DNA from: Desulfovibrionaceae bacterium
GTDB lineage: Bacteria > Desulfobacterota > Desulfovibrionia > Desulfovibrionales > Desulfovibrionaceae
Length of the DNA: 48,893 bases
Direction: 5' to 3'
NCBI GenBank assembly: GCA_031082225.1
Contig: JAVHLG010000032.1
Location: forward strand, 1 to 48,893
The notes beneath the pieces were generated by a model, which saw only the letters and a program-made list of their open reading frames with translations, was not told the origin of the DNA and ran no database searches. This document shows positions 16,554-25,214 of this stretch, one piece after another. Each line of letters opens with the position of its first letter. Position 1 is the first letter of the stretch. Made by a program: the position numbers and the translations under genes.

Positions 16554-16952
16554 GCCCGGAAGGCTACAGGGAAGCCGCTTTTTTTGCAATGGACGGCACG
16601 TAGCAGGGGGCGGGGGGGCATGGGGTCGGCCGCTCCAGGCTGTGGCGGGCGGGCCGTGGGGGTGTGGCGAAATGTGGTGCTTGTTGACGATTTTGTGAAA
16701 ATTATCGCGGCCAGATGGCTGTTTTTTGTTGTCGATCAGTCGGGGACGTTTTACAAGTCCCTTCATGCGTGGCGGGACGGGGACGGGTCCTGTGCCGGAC
16801 CGACCCGTCCGGGAGCGGCGGGCATGCGCCATGCGCCACGGCATCGCCACGGTCCTGGCCGGTGGCGGACATGCCCGGAGGCGGCTGGTTTTTTCCCGGC
16901 GCGCGAACCGCCGTGCGACCTTTTCAAAACGTCAATGATGGAGGCCAAAGGC
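16554..16952. other. 400-bp divergent gap before the dipeptide transport operon
   Basis: No gene seen. An AT-rich patch at about 16680-16760 contains TTGACG (16684-16689) and a small perfect hairpin ATTTT-GTG-AAAAT (16690-16702). It is the likeliest promoter region for the downstream operon, but no well-spaced -35/-10 pair is evident. Confidence 0.35.
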
Positions 16953-18494
16953 ATGCGTATCTGGTCACTTGTGTGTTGCCTCGTCCTGGTTCTGACCGTG
17001 TCCGTGGCCCACGCCGCAGACAAGGACACCCTGGTGGTGTCCGTGCCCTCGGACATCCATACCCTGGACCCCGGCGTGTCCAGCGACAACTACGATTGGC
17101 GTCAGATCTATCCCTGCTACGACCGGCTGGTGAAATACAAGGTCGAAAACGGCAAGGGCTCAACCGAGGTCGAACCCATGGCCGCCGAGTCCTGGACCGT
17201 CTCCCCCGACGGTCTGGTGTGGACCTTCAAGATCAAGAAGGGCATCGCCTTCGACGACGGCACGCCGCTGGACGCCGAGGCCGTGCGCTATTCCCTGGAC
17301 CGCACCCTGGCCATCGGCAAGGGCCCGGCGGACAACATCGGGGCCATCGCCTCCATGAAGGTCGTCGATCCCCAGACCCTGGAAGTCACCCTGAAAAACC
17401 CCTACGGCCCGTTTTTGCAGACCCTGGCCACGGACGGGGCCTCCATCGTCAATCCCAAGACGGCGGCCAAGGCCGTGGGCGACGACAAGGCCCAGGCCTG
17501 GCTGGCCGAAAACGTGGACGGCAGCGGCCCCTTCAAGGTCACGGAGTGGACCCGGGGCCAGCGTTGCGTGCTTGAGGCCAAGCCCAACTACTGGGGCGGC
17601 GCGCCCACGATCAAAAAGGTCATCATCCGCTTCATGCCCGAGTCCGCCGACCGGCGCATGGCCCTGGAAAAGGGCGACGTGGACATCGCCGAAAACATCC
17701 TCATCGACCAGCTTCCGGCCCTGGAGAAAAACCCCGACATCGTGGTGCACCGTTTCCCGGCCCAGATGACGGAATACGTCTACGTCAACTGCCAGAACAA
17801 GAAATTGGCCGATCCCCGGGTGCGTCAGGCCCTGTCCTACGCCGTGGACTACAAGGGCATCATCGACCAGGTGCTCCAGGGCAACGGCATGCAGATGCGC
17901 GGCCCCATTCCCCAGGGCATGTGGGGACACCGCGAGGACGTGTTCCAGTACAGCCAGGACGCGGCCAAGGCCAAAGAGCTTCTGAAGGCCGCCGGGGCCG
18001 AGAACCTGGAACTGACGCTGATCTATTCCGAGCGCCGGGCCACCTGGGAGCAGATCGCCCAGGTCATGCAGGCCAATCTGGCCGACATTGGCGTGAAACT
18101 CAAGCTTGAGCTCATGTCCAACCCGACGCTTCGCGACAAGATCGACAAGGGCGACTTCGAGCTGTGCCTGGGGGCCTGGAGCCCGGACTTCGCCGATCCC
18201 TACATGTTCATGAACTTCTGGTTCGACTCCAAAAACGCGGGCCTGCCCGGCAACCGCAGCTTCTACAAAAACGACAAGGTGGACGAACTGGTGCGCAAGG
18301 CCGCCGGCCTCTCGGACGTGGCCGAGCGCAAGAAGCTGTATAGCGAGGCCCAGGACATCATCATGCAGGATGCCCCCTACATCTTCCTGTATCAGATCCA
18401 GACCATCGTGCCCATGCGCAAGGACGTGAAGGGGTACGTCTTCAACCCCATGCTGGAATCCATGTACAACTTCGAGACCATCTCGAAGAACTAA
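16953..18494 (+). CDS. periplasmic dipeptide/oligopeptide-binding protein
   Basis: 513 residues, family 5 solute-binding protein. A signal peptide (MRIWSLVCCLVLVLTVSVAHA) gives mature ADKDTLVV. Family features include SDIHTLDPGVSSDNYDW, the EPMAAESWTVSPDGLVWTF block, NVDGSGPFKVTEW, PNYWGGAPTIKKV and FPAQMTEYVYVN. The ATG at 16953 has GGAGG eight bases upstream; two upstream in-frame ATGs are less well placed. It is the substrate receptor for the DppBCDF proteins encoded downstream, the counterpart of E. coli DppA. A strong hairpin follows the gene, a common way to give the receptor more transcript than the membrane parts. Confidence 0.95.
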   Translation: MRIWSLVCCLVLVLTVSVAHAADKDTLVVSVPSDIHTLDPGVSSDNYDWRQIYPCYDRLVKYKVENGKGSTEVEPMAAESWTVSPDGLVWTFKIKKGIAFDDGTPLDAEAVRYSLDRTLAIGKGPADNIGAIASMKVVDPQTLEVTLKNPYGPFLQTLATDGASIVNPKTAAKAVGDDKAQAWLAENVDGSGPFKVTEWTRGQRCVLEAKPNYWGGAPTIKKVIIRFMPESADRRMALEKGDVDIAENILIDQLPALEKNPDIVVHRFPAQMTEYVYVNCQNKKLADPRVRQALSYAVDYKGIIDQVLQGNGMQMRGPIPQGMWGHREDVFQYSQDAAKAKELLKAAGAENLELTLIYSERRATWEQIAQVMQANLADIGVKLKLELMSNPTLRDKIDKGDFELCLGAWSPDFADPYMFMNFWFDSKNAGLPGNRSFYKNDKVDELVRKAAGLSDVAERKKLYSEAQDIIMQDAPYIFLYQIQTIVPMRKDVKGYVFNPMLESMYNFETISKN

Positions 18495-18511
18495 CCCTGC
18501 GGATACCAAAA

Positions 18512-18543
18512 CCCCGGCCGGACGGTTCGCCTTCCGGCCGGGG
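18512..18543 (+). terminator. intra-operon hairpin/attenuator after the binding-protein gene
   Basis: CCCCGGCCGGA and TCCGGCCGGGG form a perfect 11-bp stem with a 10-base loop, followed by ACGTTTT. It lies between the binding protein and dppB, so it would act as a partial terminator or a 3' stabiliser of the receptor message. Confidence 0.65.
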
Positions 18544-18554
18544 ACGTTTTCCCC

Positions 18555-19565
18555 ATGCGCATCCTGGCCTATACCTTCCGACGCCTGCTGGCCGCCATCC
18601 CCGTCCTTTTGGGGGTGAGCGTCCTGGCCTTTCTCATCTCCCACGCCATCCCCGGCGATCCGGCAAGGCTCATCGTGGGGCCCAAGGCCAGCAAGGAGGC
18701 CGTGGAGGCCATCCGCAAGGAGCACGGCCTGGACCGGCCGCTTCCCGTGCAATACCTGCATTTTCTGGGCGGCCTCCTGACCGGCGACCTGGGCCGGTCC
18801 ATCCGCAACCATCGGCCGGTGACCGAGGATCTGGCCGACTATTTTCCGGCCACCCTGGAACTGACCCTGGCCAGCCTGGTGTTGTGCCTGAGCGTGGGCA
18901 TCCCCCTGGGCATCCTGGCCGCGGTGCGGCGCAACAGATTCGCCGATCACGCCGCCCGGGTGGTGTCGGTGGTCGGCGTGTCCACCCCGGTTTTCTGGCT
19001 GGGGCTTATGCTGCTGCTCCTTTTCTATCGCCATTTGAGCTGGCTGCCGGGCTCGGGGCGGCTCGACGTGACCAGCGCGCCGCCCGCCGGGGTGACCGGC
19101 CTGTACGTGGTGGACGCGGTTTTGGCCGGAAACTGGCCTCTTTTGCGCGAGGCCGTAAGCCACCTGATCCTTCCGGCCTTCTGTCTGTCCTACGTCTATC
19201 TGGCCATAATCACCCGCATCGTGCGCTCCTCCATGATCGCCGTGCTGGGGCAGGACTACATCACCACGGCCCGGGCCAACGGCCTGTCCGCCGGGCGCGT
19301 GGTCTTCAAGCACGCCTTCAAGAATTCGCTCATCCCCACGGTGACCATCGTCGGCCTGTCCCTGGGGGAGCTATTGGGCGGGGCCATCCTCACCGAGACC
19401 ATCTTCGCCTGGCCGGGCATGGGCAAATACGTGGTGGATTCGGTCAATGCCCTGGATTTTCCGGCCATCATGGGATTCACCCTGGTGGCCAGCACGGCCT
19501 ATGTGGCCATCAACCTGGGGGTGGACGTGCTGTATGCGTTCCTCAATCCCCGCATCCGGTATTAG
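18555..19565 (+). CDS. dppB: dipeptide ABC transporter permease DppB
   Basis: 336-residue inner-membrane protein with the DppB/OppB topology: MRILAYTFRRLLAAIPVLLGVSVLAF start, an N-terminal periplasmic domain (LIVGPKASKEAVEAIRKEHGLDRPLP), a TPVFWLG membrane block, and the EAA cytoplasmic loop (TTARANGLSAGRVVFKHAFKNSL) that docks onto the ATPases. Ends FLNPRIRY. No clear ribosome site; the start lies just after the intra-operon hairpin. It forms the pore with DppC. Confidence 0.96.
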   Translation: MRILAYTFRRLLAAIPVLLGVSVLAFLISHAIPGDPARLIVGPKASKEAVEAIRKEHGLDRPLPVQYLHFLGGLLTGDLGRSIRNHRPVTEDLADYFPATLELTLASLVLCLSVGIPLGILAAVRRNRFADHAARVVSVVGVSTPVFWLGLMLLLLFYRHLSWLPGSGRLDVTSAPPAGVTGLYVVDAVLAGNWPLLREAVSHLILPAFCLSYVYLAIITRIVRSSMIAVLGQDYITTARANGLSAGRVVFKHAFKNSLIPTVTIVGLSLGELLGGAILTETIFAWPGMGKYVVDSVNALDFPAIMGFTLVASTAYVAINLGVDVLYAFLNPRIRY

Positions 19566-19577
19566 GGGCCGCCGCCC

Positions 19578-20444
19578 GTGCCTCCCCGCACCCTGCATCC
19601 CGCCCTGCGCGAACTGGCCCTGACCGTGCGCATCCTGTCGCGCAACCCGTCAGCGGTCATGGGCGGGACGATCATCGCGGCCATGGTCTTTCTGGCGCTT
19701 TTTGCGCCGCTTCTGGCCCCGTACGATCCCGTGAGGCTGTCGCTGCCGGATCGGCTGCTGCCCCCGGGCGGGGGCCACTTCTTCGGCACCGACGAGCTTG
19801 GCCGGGACATCTTCACCCGGGTGCTTTACGGGGCCCGCATCTCGCTTTCCATCGGGCTTTTGGTCATCAGCGTGGCCGGGGGCATCGGCGCGCTCATCGG
19901 GGCCACGTCGGGCTATTTCGGGGGGAAGATCGACAGCGTGGTCATGCGCGTCATGGACGTGATCCTGTCCTTTCCGTCCCTGGTCCTGGCCCTGGCCCTG
20001 GCCGCCGCCCTGGGCCCAAGCCTCGTCAACGCCATCTTCGCCACGGCCTTCGTCATGATCCCCAAGTTCGCCCGCATGGTGCGCGGCGAGGCCCTGGCCG
20101 TGCGCGAGATGCCGTTCGTGGCCGCCAGCCGGGTGGCCGGGGCCGGGCACGGCTTCATCATCCGCCGCCACATCCTGCCCAACTGCCTGAATTCGGCCAT
20201 CGTCCTGGCCACCCTGACCCTTGGCGACGCCATCCTCATCGCCGCGTCCCTGTCGTTCATCGGTCTGGGGGCCCAGCCGCCCACGCCCGAGTGGGGGGCC
20301 ATGATCGCCTCGGGACGCAAGTTTCTCATGGACCAGTGGTGGTATGCGACCTTTCCCGGGCTTTTCATCCTGGCGACGGTCATCGGCTTCAACATTTTCG
20401 GCGATGCGCTGCGCGACGTGCTGGACCCGCGCATCCGGCGCTAG
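19578..20444 (+). CDS. dppC: dipeptide ABC transporter permease DppC
   Basis: 288-residue inner-membrane permease starting at GTG, 12 bp after dppB. Typical features are the APYDP segment after the first membrane helix, FGTDELGRDIFTRVLYGARISL, the EAA loop (VREMPFVAASRVAGAGHGFIIRRH) and the C-terminal DVLDPRIRR. Partner of DppB. The next gene is 149 bp away, across a dispersed repeat copy. Confidence 0.96.
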   Translation: MPPRTLHPALRELALTVRILSRNPSAVMGGTIIAAMVFLALFAPLLAPYDPVRLSLPDRLLPPGGGHFFGTDELGRDIFTRVLYGARISLSIGLLVISVAGGIGALIGATSGYFGGKIDSVVMRVMDVILSFPSLVLALALAAALGPSLVNAIFATAFVMIPKFARMVRGEALAVREMPFVAASRVAGAGHGFIIRRHILPNCLNSAIVLATLTLGDAILIAASLSFIGLGAQPPTPEWGAMIASGRKFLMDQWWYATFPGLFILATVIGFNIFGDALRDVLDPRIRR

Positions 20445-20503
20445 TCCGTCCGTGCGACACAGGCAGGAGAGACGATGATCCAGAGTATCGCGACGCCGTT
20501 ACG

Positions 20504-20550
20504 GGATTCCAAAGGGCTTCACCCTGTGGCCGCCGGAGGCATCTCCCCCT
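20504..20550 (+). repeat. dispersed intergenic element, copy B
   Basis: GGGATTCCAAAGGG-CTTCA-CCCTGTGG followed by CCGCCGGAGGC and CTCCCCC. CCAAAGGG pairs with CCCTGTGG with one mismatch. It lies between dppC and dppD, inside the operon and in the sense direction. Confidence 0.65.
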
Positions 20551-20593
20551 GCCGCATGGCGGCGCACCCCGCCAGGTAAGGACGACCTCCACC

Positions 20594-21574
20594 ATGCCCA
20601 CGCCGCTTCTCCACGTTCGCGACCTCTCGGTCAGCTTCGCCACCTACCAGGGGCGGGCCATGGTCCTGGACCGGGCCAGCCTGTCCGTGAACCGGGGGGA
20701 GATCATGGGGCTGGTGGGCGAGACCGGGTGCGGCAAGTCCGTGCTCTCCCGGGCCGTGTTGCGCATCATCCCGTCGCCGCCGGGGCGCATCGACGGCGGG
20801 GAGATCGTCTTCGAGGGCCGCGACCTGCTCACCCTGCCCAAAAAGGCCATGCGCGCCCTGCGGGGGGACCGCATCTCCATGATCTTTCAGGAGCCCATGA
20901 GCAGCCTGAATCCGGTTTATACCGTGGGCAACCAGATGCGCGAGGTCATCCGGGCCCACCGCGAGGTGAGCCGGGCCGAGGCCCAGGCCGTGTGTCTGGA
21001 GATGCTCGAGGCCGTGCGCCTGCCCGAACCCGGGACGGTTTTGGCGGCCTATCCCCACGAACTGTCCGGGGGCATGCGGCAGCGGGTGATGATCGCCATG
21101 GAGCTGTCCTGCCGTCCGGCCCTGCTTTTGGCAGACGAGCCCACAACGGCGCTGGACGTCACGGTCCAGGGCCAGATCCTGGCCATTTTGGCCGAACTGT
21201 CGGCCCGCGAGGGCCTGTCCATCCTTTTGGTCACCCACGACATGGGCGTGGTGGCCCAGATATGCAGCCGGGTGGCGGTGATGTACGCCGGGCAGGTGGT
21301 GGAGGTGGCCGACGTGGAGAGCCTGTTCGCCCGTCCGGCCCACCCCTACACCCGGGGGCTCATCGCCTCCATCCCCGGCCGGGCCGGGGAGGGTGATCTC
21401 TACGCCATCCCGGGCAGCGTCCCCAGCCCCATCGACCCGCCGCCGGGCTGCCGCTTCCATTCACGCTGCACCCAGTCCGGGCCGGACTGCCGCCGGGCCG
21501 TGCCCGAGATGGTCCTTGTGGCCCCGGACCATGCCGTGGCCTGCCACCAATGTCCCGGAGGAGGGCGGCCGTGA
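20594..21574 (+). CDS. dppD: dipeptide ABC transporter ATPase DppD
   Basis: 326-residue cytoplasmic ATPase with Walker A GETGCGKS (42-49), the Q-loop [10 protein letters not shown], signature LSGGMRQR, Walker [14 protein letters not shown] and the switch histidine in VTHDMG. The C-terminal oligopeptide/dipeptide extension has [15 protein letters not shown], including the Cys residues common in DppD proteins. AAGGA lies 11 bases before the ATG. The stop overlaps the start of the next ATPase gene. Confidence 0.96.
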   Translation: MPTPLLHVRDLSVSFATYQGRAMVLDRASLSVNRGEIMGLVGETGCGKSVLSRAVLRIIPSPPGRIDGGEIVFEGRDLLTLPKKAMRALRGDRISMIFQEPMSSLNPVYTVGNQMREVIRAHREVSRAEAQAVCLEMLEAVRLPEPGTVLAAYPHELSGGMRQRVMIAMELSCRPALLLADEPTTALDVTVQGQILAILAELSAREGLSILLVTHDMGVVAQICSRVAVMYAGQVVEVADVESLFARPAHPYTRGLIASIPGRAGEGDLYAIPGSVPSPIDPPPGCRFHSRCTQSGPDCRRAVPEMVLVAPDHAVACHQCPGGGRP

Positions 21575-22545
21575 GCGAACCGCTGCTGCTGGTTGCGAAC
21601 CTGTGCAAGGCCTTTCCCCTGGGCGGCGGGTTTTTCGGCGGCGGCAAACGCCTCCTCAAGGCCGTGGACGGGGTGGACCTGTCGCTTTCGCGCGGCGAGA
21701 CGTTGGGGCTGGTGGGCGAGTCGGGCAGCGGCAAGTCCACGGTGGGCAACTGCATCCTGCGCCTGCTCGACCCTGATTCGGGCTCCATCGCCTTTGACGG
21801 CGTGGAGCTTGCGGAACTTACCGGCCAGGCCCTGATAAAGGCCCGGGCCCGGATGCAGGTGGTCTTCCAGGATCCCCAGAGCTCCCTTGACCCGCGCATG
21901 ACCGTGGGGGGCATCGTCTCCCTGCCGCTTCGGGTGCAGGGACGGGCCAGGGGGCGGGAGCTTCGCGAAAGGGCGGCGGCGGCGCTTTCCGAGGTGGGGC
22001 TCGGGCCGGAATGCCTGGATCGTTATCCCCATGAATTTTCCGGCGGCCAGCGGCAGCGCATCGGCCTGGCCCGGGCCTTGGTGGCCGATCCGGCCTTCGT
22101 GGTCATGGACGAGCCCACAAGCGCCCTGGACGTGTCGGTCCAGGCCCAGATTTTGAACCTCATGGCCGGGCTCCAGCAAAGGCGCGGCCACGCCTATCTG
22201 TTCATTTCCCACGACCTGACCGTGGTGCGCCACGTCAGCCGCCGCATCGCGGTCATGTACCTGGGGGCGATCATTGAGACCGCGCCCACGGACGCGCTGT
22301 TCACGCATCCGGCCCATCCCTACACCCGGGCGCTTCTAGCCTCGGTGCCCCTGCCTGACCCCCGCAAACGCCGGAATCTGGCCCGGCTGACCGGAGACGT
22401 GCCAAGCCCCGTGGACCTGCCGCCGGGCTGCCGGTTCCACCCCCGCTGTCCCGAGGCCATGGCGGTGTGCGCCTGCGAAGCGCCCCCGAAGGTTTCCCTG
22501 GCGGCGGGACATGACGTCGTCTGCCATTTGCACAGTTCAGGCTAA
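21571..22545 (+). CDS. dppF: dipeptide ABC transporter ATPase DppF
   Basis: 324-residue ATPase with Walker A GESGSGKS (49-56), FQDPQSSLDPRM, signature FSGGQRQR, Walker [13 protein letters not shown] and ISHDL. The C-terminal extension has CRFHPRCPEAM. The GTG at 21571 shares GTGA with the dppD stop and has GGAGGA eight bases upstream, so translation is coupled. It pairs with DppD under the DppBC channel. Confidence 0.96.
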   Translation: MSEPLLLVANLCKAFPLGGGFFGGGKRLLKAVDGVDLSLSRGETLGLVGESGSGKSTVGNCILRLLDPDSGSIAFDGVELAELTGQALIKARARMQVVFQDPQSSLDPRMTVGGIVSLPLRVQGRARGRELRERAAAALSEVGLGPECLDRYPHEFSGGQRQRIGLARALVADPAFVVMDEPTSALDVSVQAQILNLMAGLQQRRGHAYLFISHDLTVVRHVSRRIAVMYLGAIIETAPTDALFTHPAHPYTRALLASVPLPDPRKRRNLARLTGDVPSPVDLPPGCRFHPRCPEAMAVCACEAPPKVSLAAGHDVVCHLHSSG

Positions 22546-22560
22546 TGCCTTAAAAAGAAA

Positions 22561-22616
22561 GGGATTCCAAAGGGGCCGTGCACCATCGGGCACTGGGGCC
22601 GCCGGAGGCTTCCCCA
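22561..22616 (+). repeat. dispersed intergenic element, copy C
   Basis: Starts GGGATTCCAAAGGGG and ends GCCGCCGGAGGC then TTCCCC, as in copy B, but the middle is replaced by a longer segment with its own GTGC/GCAC pairing. It lies between dppF and the M55 aminopeptidase gene. Confidence 0.6.
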
Positions 22617-22672
22617 CGACAGCATGTGCTTCCCCATTCCATACCGCAACACCATCAAAGGATAGAACCGCC

Positions 22673-23497
22673 ATGAAAGTCTTCATCAGCGCCGACATTG
22701 AGGGCGTGGGGGCCGTGGCCCGCCACGAGCACTCCCGGGTGGACGGCCGGGAATACGCCGCGGCCCGCTCCCGCATGACCGGCGAGGTCAACGCCGCCAT
22801 CGCCGGGGCCTTCGACGGCGGGGCCACGGCCGTGACCGTGGCCGACGCCCATAACGTGGGCCTAAACCTCATCCCCGAAGACCTGGACGAGCGGGCCACC
22901 CTGGTCATGGGCTCGCCCCGGCCCCTGTCCATGGTGCACGGCCTCGACGCCACCTATGACGCGCTTTTTTGCGTGGGCTACCACGCCATGGCCGCCACCC
23001 GCGACGCCAGCATCGTGCATACCTTCACCGGCCGCATCCAGGAGGTGCATCTGGGAGGGGTCAAGATCGGGGAGATCGGCCTAAACGCCGCCCTGGCCGG
23101 GTCGTTCGGGGTGCCGCTGACCTTTCTGGCCGGGGACGGCGCGGCCTGCCGCGAGGCCCAGGCGCTCATTCCCGGGCTGCGCACCGTGGCCGTGAAGGAA
23201 GGCATCGGTTCCTACGCCGCCGTGGGCCCGCATCCGGCCCGCTGCCGCCAGGCCATCCATGCCGCCGCCAGGGAGGCTGCGGCCAATCCCCCGCAGGTCG
23301 CACCCCTGGTGCTGTCCGGGCCGGTCGAACTGAGGGTGCGCTGCACCACGGCCTCGGGCGCGGACCGGGCGGGCATGATTCCCCGGACCAAGCGTCTGGA
23401 CGATCTGACGGTGAGCTATGTGGGCGACGACGTGGTGGAGGCGTTTATGGCGTTTAACGCCATGACCTGCCTGGTGGAGCTGGTGCCCTTCATCTGA
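22673..23497 (+). CDS. M55 family D-aminopeptidase (B. subtilis DppA type)
   Basis: 274-residue zinc peptidase. The residues expected to bind metal in this family are all present: Asp8 and Glu10 in SADIEGVGAV, His60 in VADAHNVG, His104 in GYHAM, Glu134 in KIGE; His116 in IVHTF is a further conserved candidate. B. subtilis DppA cleaves D-Ala-containing peptides and is encoded with a dipeptide transporter, as here. I infer that this operon imports and cleaves D-amino-acid dipeptides, possibly from peptidoglycan turnover. AAAGGAT precedes the ATG by 9 bases. It is 127 bp after dppF, across repeat copy C. Confidence 0.93.
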   Translation: MKVFISADIEGVGAVARHEHSRVDGREYAAARSRMTGEVNAAIAGAFDGGATAVTVADAHNVGLNLIPEDLDERATLVMGSPRPLSMVHGLDATYDALFCVGYHAMAATRDASIVHTFTGRIQEVHLGGVKIGEIGLNAALAGSFGVPLTFLAGDGAACREAQALIPGLRTVAVKEGIGSYAAVGPHPARCRQAIHAAAREAAANPPQVAPLVLSGPVELRVRCTTASGADRAGMIPRTKRLDDLTVSYVGDDVVEAFMAFNAMTCLVELVPFI

Positions 23498-23780
23498 TCC
23501 CTGCGCCTGTGCGCATCCGGCGGCCTTGCGCCGCCGTGGACGTCGAGCGCCAGGAGGCGGCCCGTTTTCGGTCGGCTCCTGGCGTGTTCTTTTTCAGGCC
23601 ATGGCCCTGGGGTGCGCGTCTGGCGTCTTCCCGGACACGCGCCCGGGCATGGTCATTCGGAAGCGGAATTGTATCAAACGAGCCGCTTCACCATCCGGAT
23701 GCCCGGATTGCGACGCCAGGGCAGGCAAGACCGGCATGCCGGAGCCTCGGGGGGCTGCGGCCCGGGTCTCCCGCCTGGGC
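23498..23780. other. convergent gap with one hairpin
   Basis: Between the M55 peptidase (plus) and the SGNH gene (minus). A 7-bp stem CGGCGGC/GCCGCCG with a 5-base loop lies at 23518-23536 and may terminate the dipeptide operon; it lacks a T-run. Nothing else was recognised. Confidence 0.35.
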
Positions 23781-24896
23781 CTATTCCGGGACGCGGCAGG
23801 CGTCGGCCATCTCGGCTAGGATGGCGGCCGCCGTGTTTTTGATCTTTTCGTAGCCCCGGGTGTTGGGATGGCCGTCGTAATCGGAAAAATCACGCGGTTC
23901 GAGGAGCAGGGAACGGATTTGCGCGGCTGAGGTCAGGGAGGCGAGTTCCTCCACGAGGCGTTGCGTTTTTTCTTCGAAGGCGTGCCGTTCGGCCTCGGGT
24001 CTGGAGCTTATGGACAAAAAAACCGCATTCTCCTTGCCAACCTCGGACACGATCCGTCGGATGGCCGCCATGTTTTTTTCAACGGCCTCTTTGTATGCCG
24101 ACTGGGTCATATATCCTTTTGCATCGGTGATGGATTTCATGGTCGCTCGGATGTAGCGATACGAATAGAGCCATCTTCTCAGGAATCCATCCAGCAAGGT
24201 CATGGTTGAATTTCCATGCCGCTGTCGCTCCCGTGACTTCGTCATGGAAAGGATTTCCTCCTGGCTGGCAGAAAGATCGATACCATACCAGTAGTCGTCC
24301 GTACACATTCCTTTGTCGATGCAATGCATCTGATGCTCATTCCAAGTGAATATACTGCGTTCAAAGTCGTTTTGGATGAAAAGAATGAGGACTTTCCCGA
24401 TGGGGTACTCCTTGTTGATGTCCGTGAACAACCGTTCCCAGTGCTGGGGTCCGGTCCCCATCAGGCCCATGTTCACCAACTGGCAATCCCGGGTCTTTTT
24501 TTGAAAATCGTCCTCTAGGGAGTAGAACCACGGATCACAGGGCTGGCCTTCGGTGAAGGAGTCGCCGAGCAAGGCGATGGTTTTCTGGTCCTTCTCCAGG
24601 TCGGTTCGCTGCACCAGCCCAAGATTGTTTGTTTCCAGGGTGACGTCGCCCTCCAGAATTGGCGGGGAAGCCGGGTAGCTGTACATGGTGACCGATCTGA
24701 CATGCGTGTTCGGCGTATATGTCCAGTAGGCGTCGTCTATGTTTCGCAGGGCGTTTCGAGAGAAATACAGATAGCGGTAATCGAATTCATAGAAGGATTT
24801 CGGGAGAACGTGACACAGGACTTCGAGCAGGGCCAGGCAAAAGACAACGACCAGAAACAGACCAAGCGTTGTCTTTATGTTCTTCCCCACGGGCAT
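23781..24896 (-). CDS. membrane-anchored SGNH/GDSL hydrolase-like protein
   Basis: 371 residues with one N-terminal membrane helix (about 8-30) and a periplasmic domain. The SGNH fold is suggested by block I GDSFTEG (Ser113), by a GTGP-containing segment (NMGLMGTGPQHWERL), and by the C-terminal D-x-x-H in YDGHPNTRGYEKI. Such proteins act on polysaccharide acyl groups or lipids; the substrate is unknown. The ATG at 24896 is chosen because GGAG lies six bases upstream; in-frame ATGs at 24908 and 24929 are less well placed. Base composition is clearly lower in GC than its neighbours (a sampled 60-base line is 53 percent GC against 78 percent in the next gene), suggesting later acquisition. Confidence 0.75.
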   Translation of the reverse strand: MPVGKNIKTTLGLFLVVVFCLALLEVLCHVLPKSFYEFDYRYLYFSRNALRNIDDAYWTYTPNTHVRSVTMYSYPASPPILEGDVTLETNNLGLVQRTDLEKDQKTIALLGDSFTEGQPCDPWFYSLEDDFQKKTRDCQLVNMGLMGTGPQHWERLFTDINKEYPIGKVLILFIQNDFERSIFTWNEHQMHCIDKGMCTDDYWYGIDLSASQEEILSMTKSRERQRHGNSTMTLLDGFLRRWLYSYRYIRATMKSITDAKGYMTQSAYKEAVEKNMAAIRRIVSEVGKENAVFLSISSRPEAERHAFEEKTQRLVEELASLTSAAQIRSLLLEPRDFSDYDGHPNTRGYEKIKNTAAAILAEMADACRVPE

Positions 24897-25214
24897 GCTG
24901 AACTCCATTCGGCGCTTTTTTCCGGGCATCCCATACCGTACGTGCCCGGAGAAAGAGGAAGTCCCAGGACATCTCCCCGGTCACGAGAGCCCGCCAACGG
25001 CCCGGGGAACCTACACGGTATGGACTCGGCACGGAACCCCCCTTTTGCCCGGAATAAAAAATTGGGAGGGCCTTGTCCTCGTGTCGCGTCCCGCACGAAA
25101 GACGCCGGTATTGTGAAGAAAAAACAAGCTGTACACATGTTTTTGCAGGATTCGGATACCTTAATGCCAAAGACGCCATGCGAGATCCCGAGGTCGCTCT
25201 TGCTGGCGTTGCGC
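24897..25214. other. 318-bp gap with AT-rich patch
   Basis: No convincing gene. An AT-rich stretch at about 25110-25160 contains AAAAACA and TGTTTTT as a 7-bp inverted repeat (25120-25126 and 25138-25144). It could hold the SGNH promoter or a weak 3' end for the exporter operon; neither is clear. Confidence 0.3.

Noticed and set aside
17160-19313. 717-codon minus-strand open frame opposite the dipeptide-binding protein and dppB
   Set aside because: Shadow of strongly conserved genes; its sequence is low-complexity Gly/His/Gln with no recognisable domain.
24787-25179. 130-codon minus-strand frame upstream of the SGNH gene
   Set aside because: No ribosome site, partly overlaps the SGNH coding region, and the composition is not protein-like.
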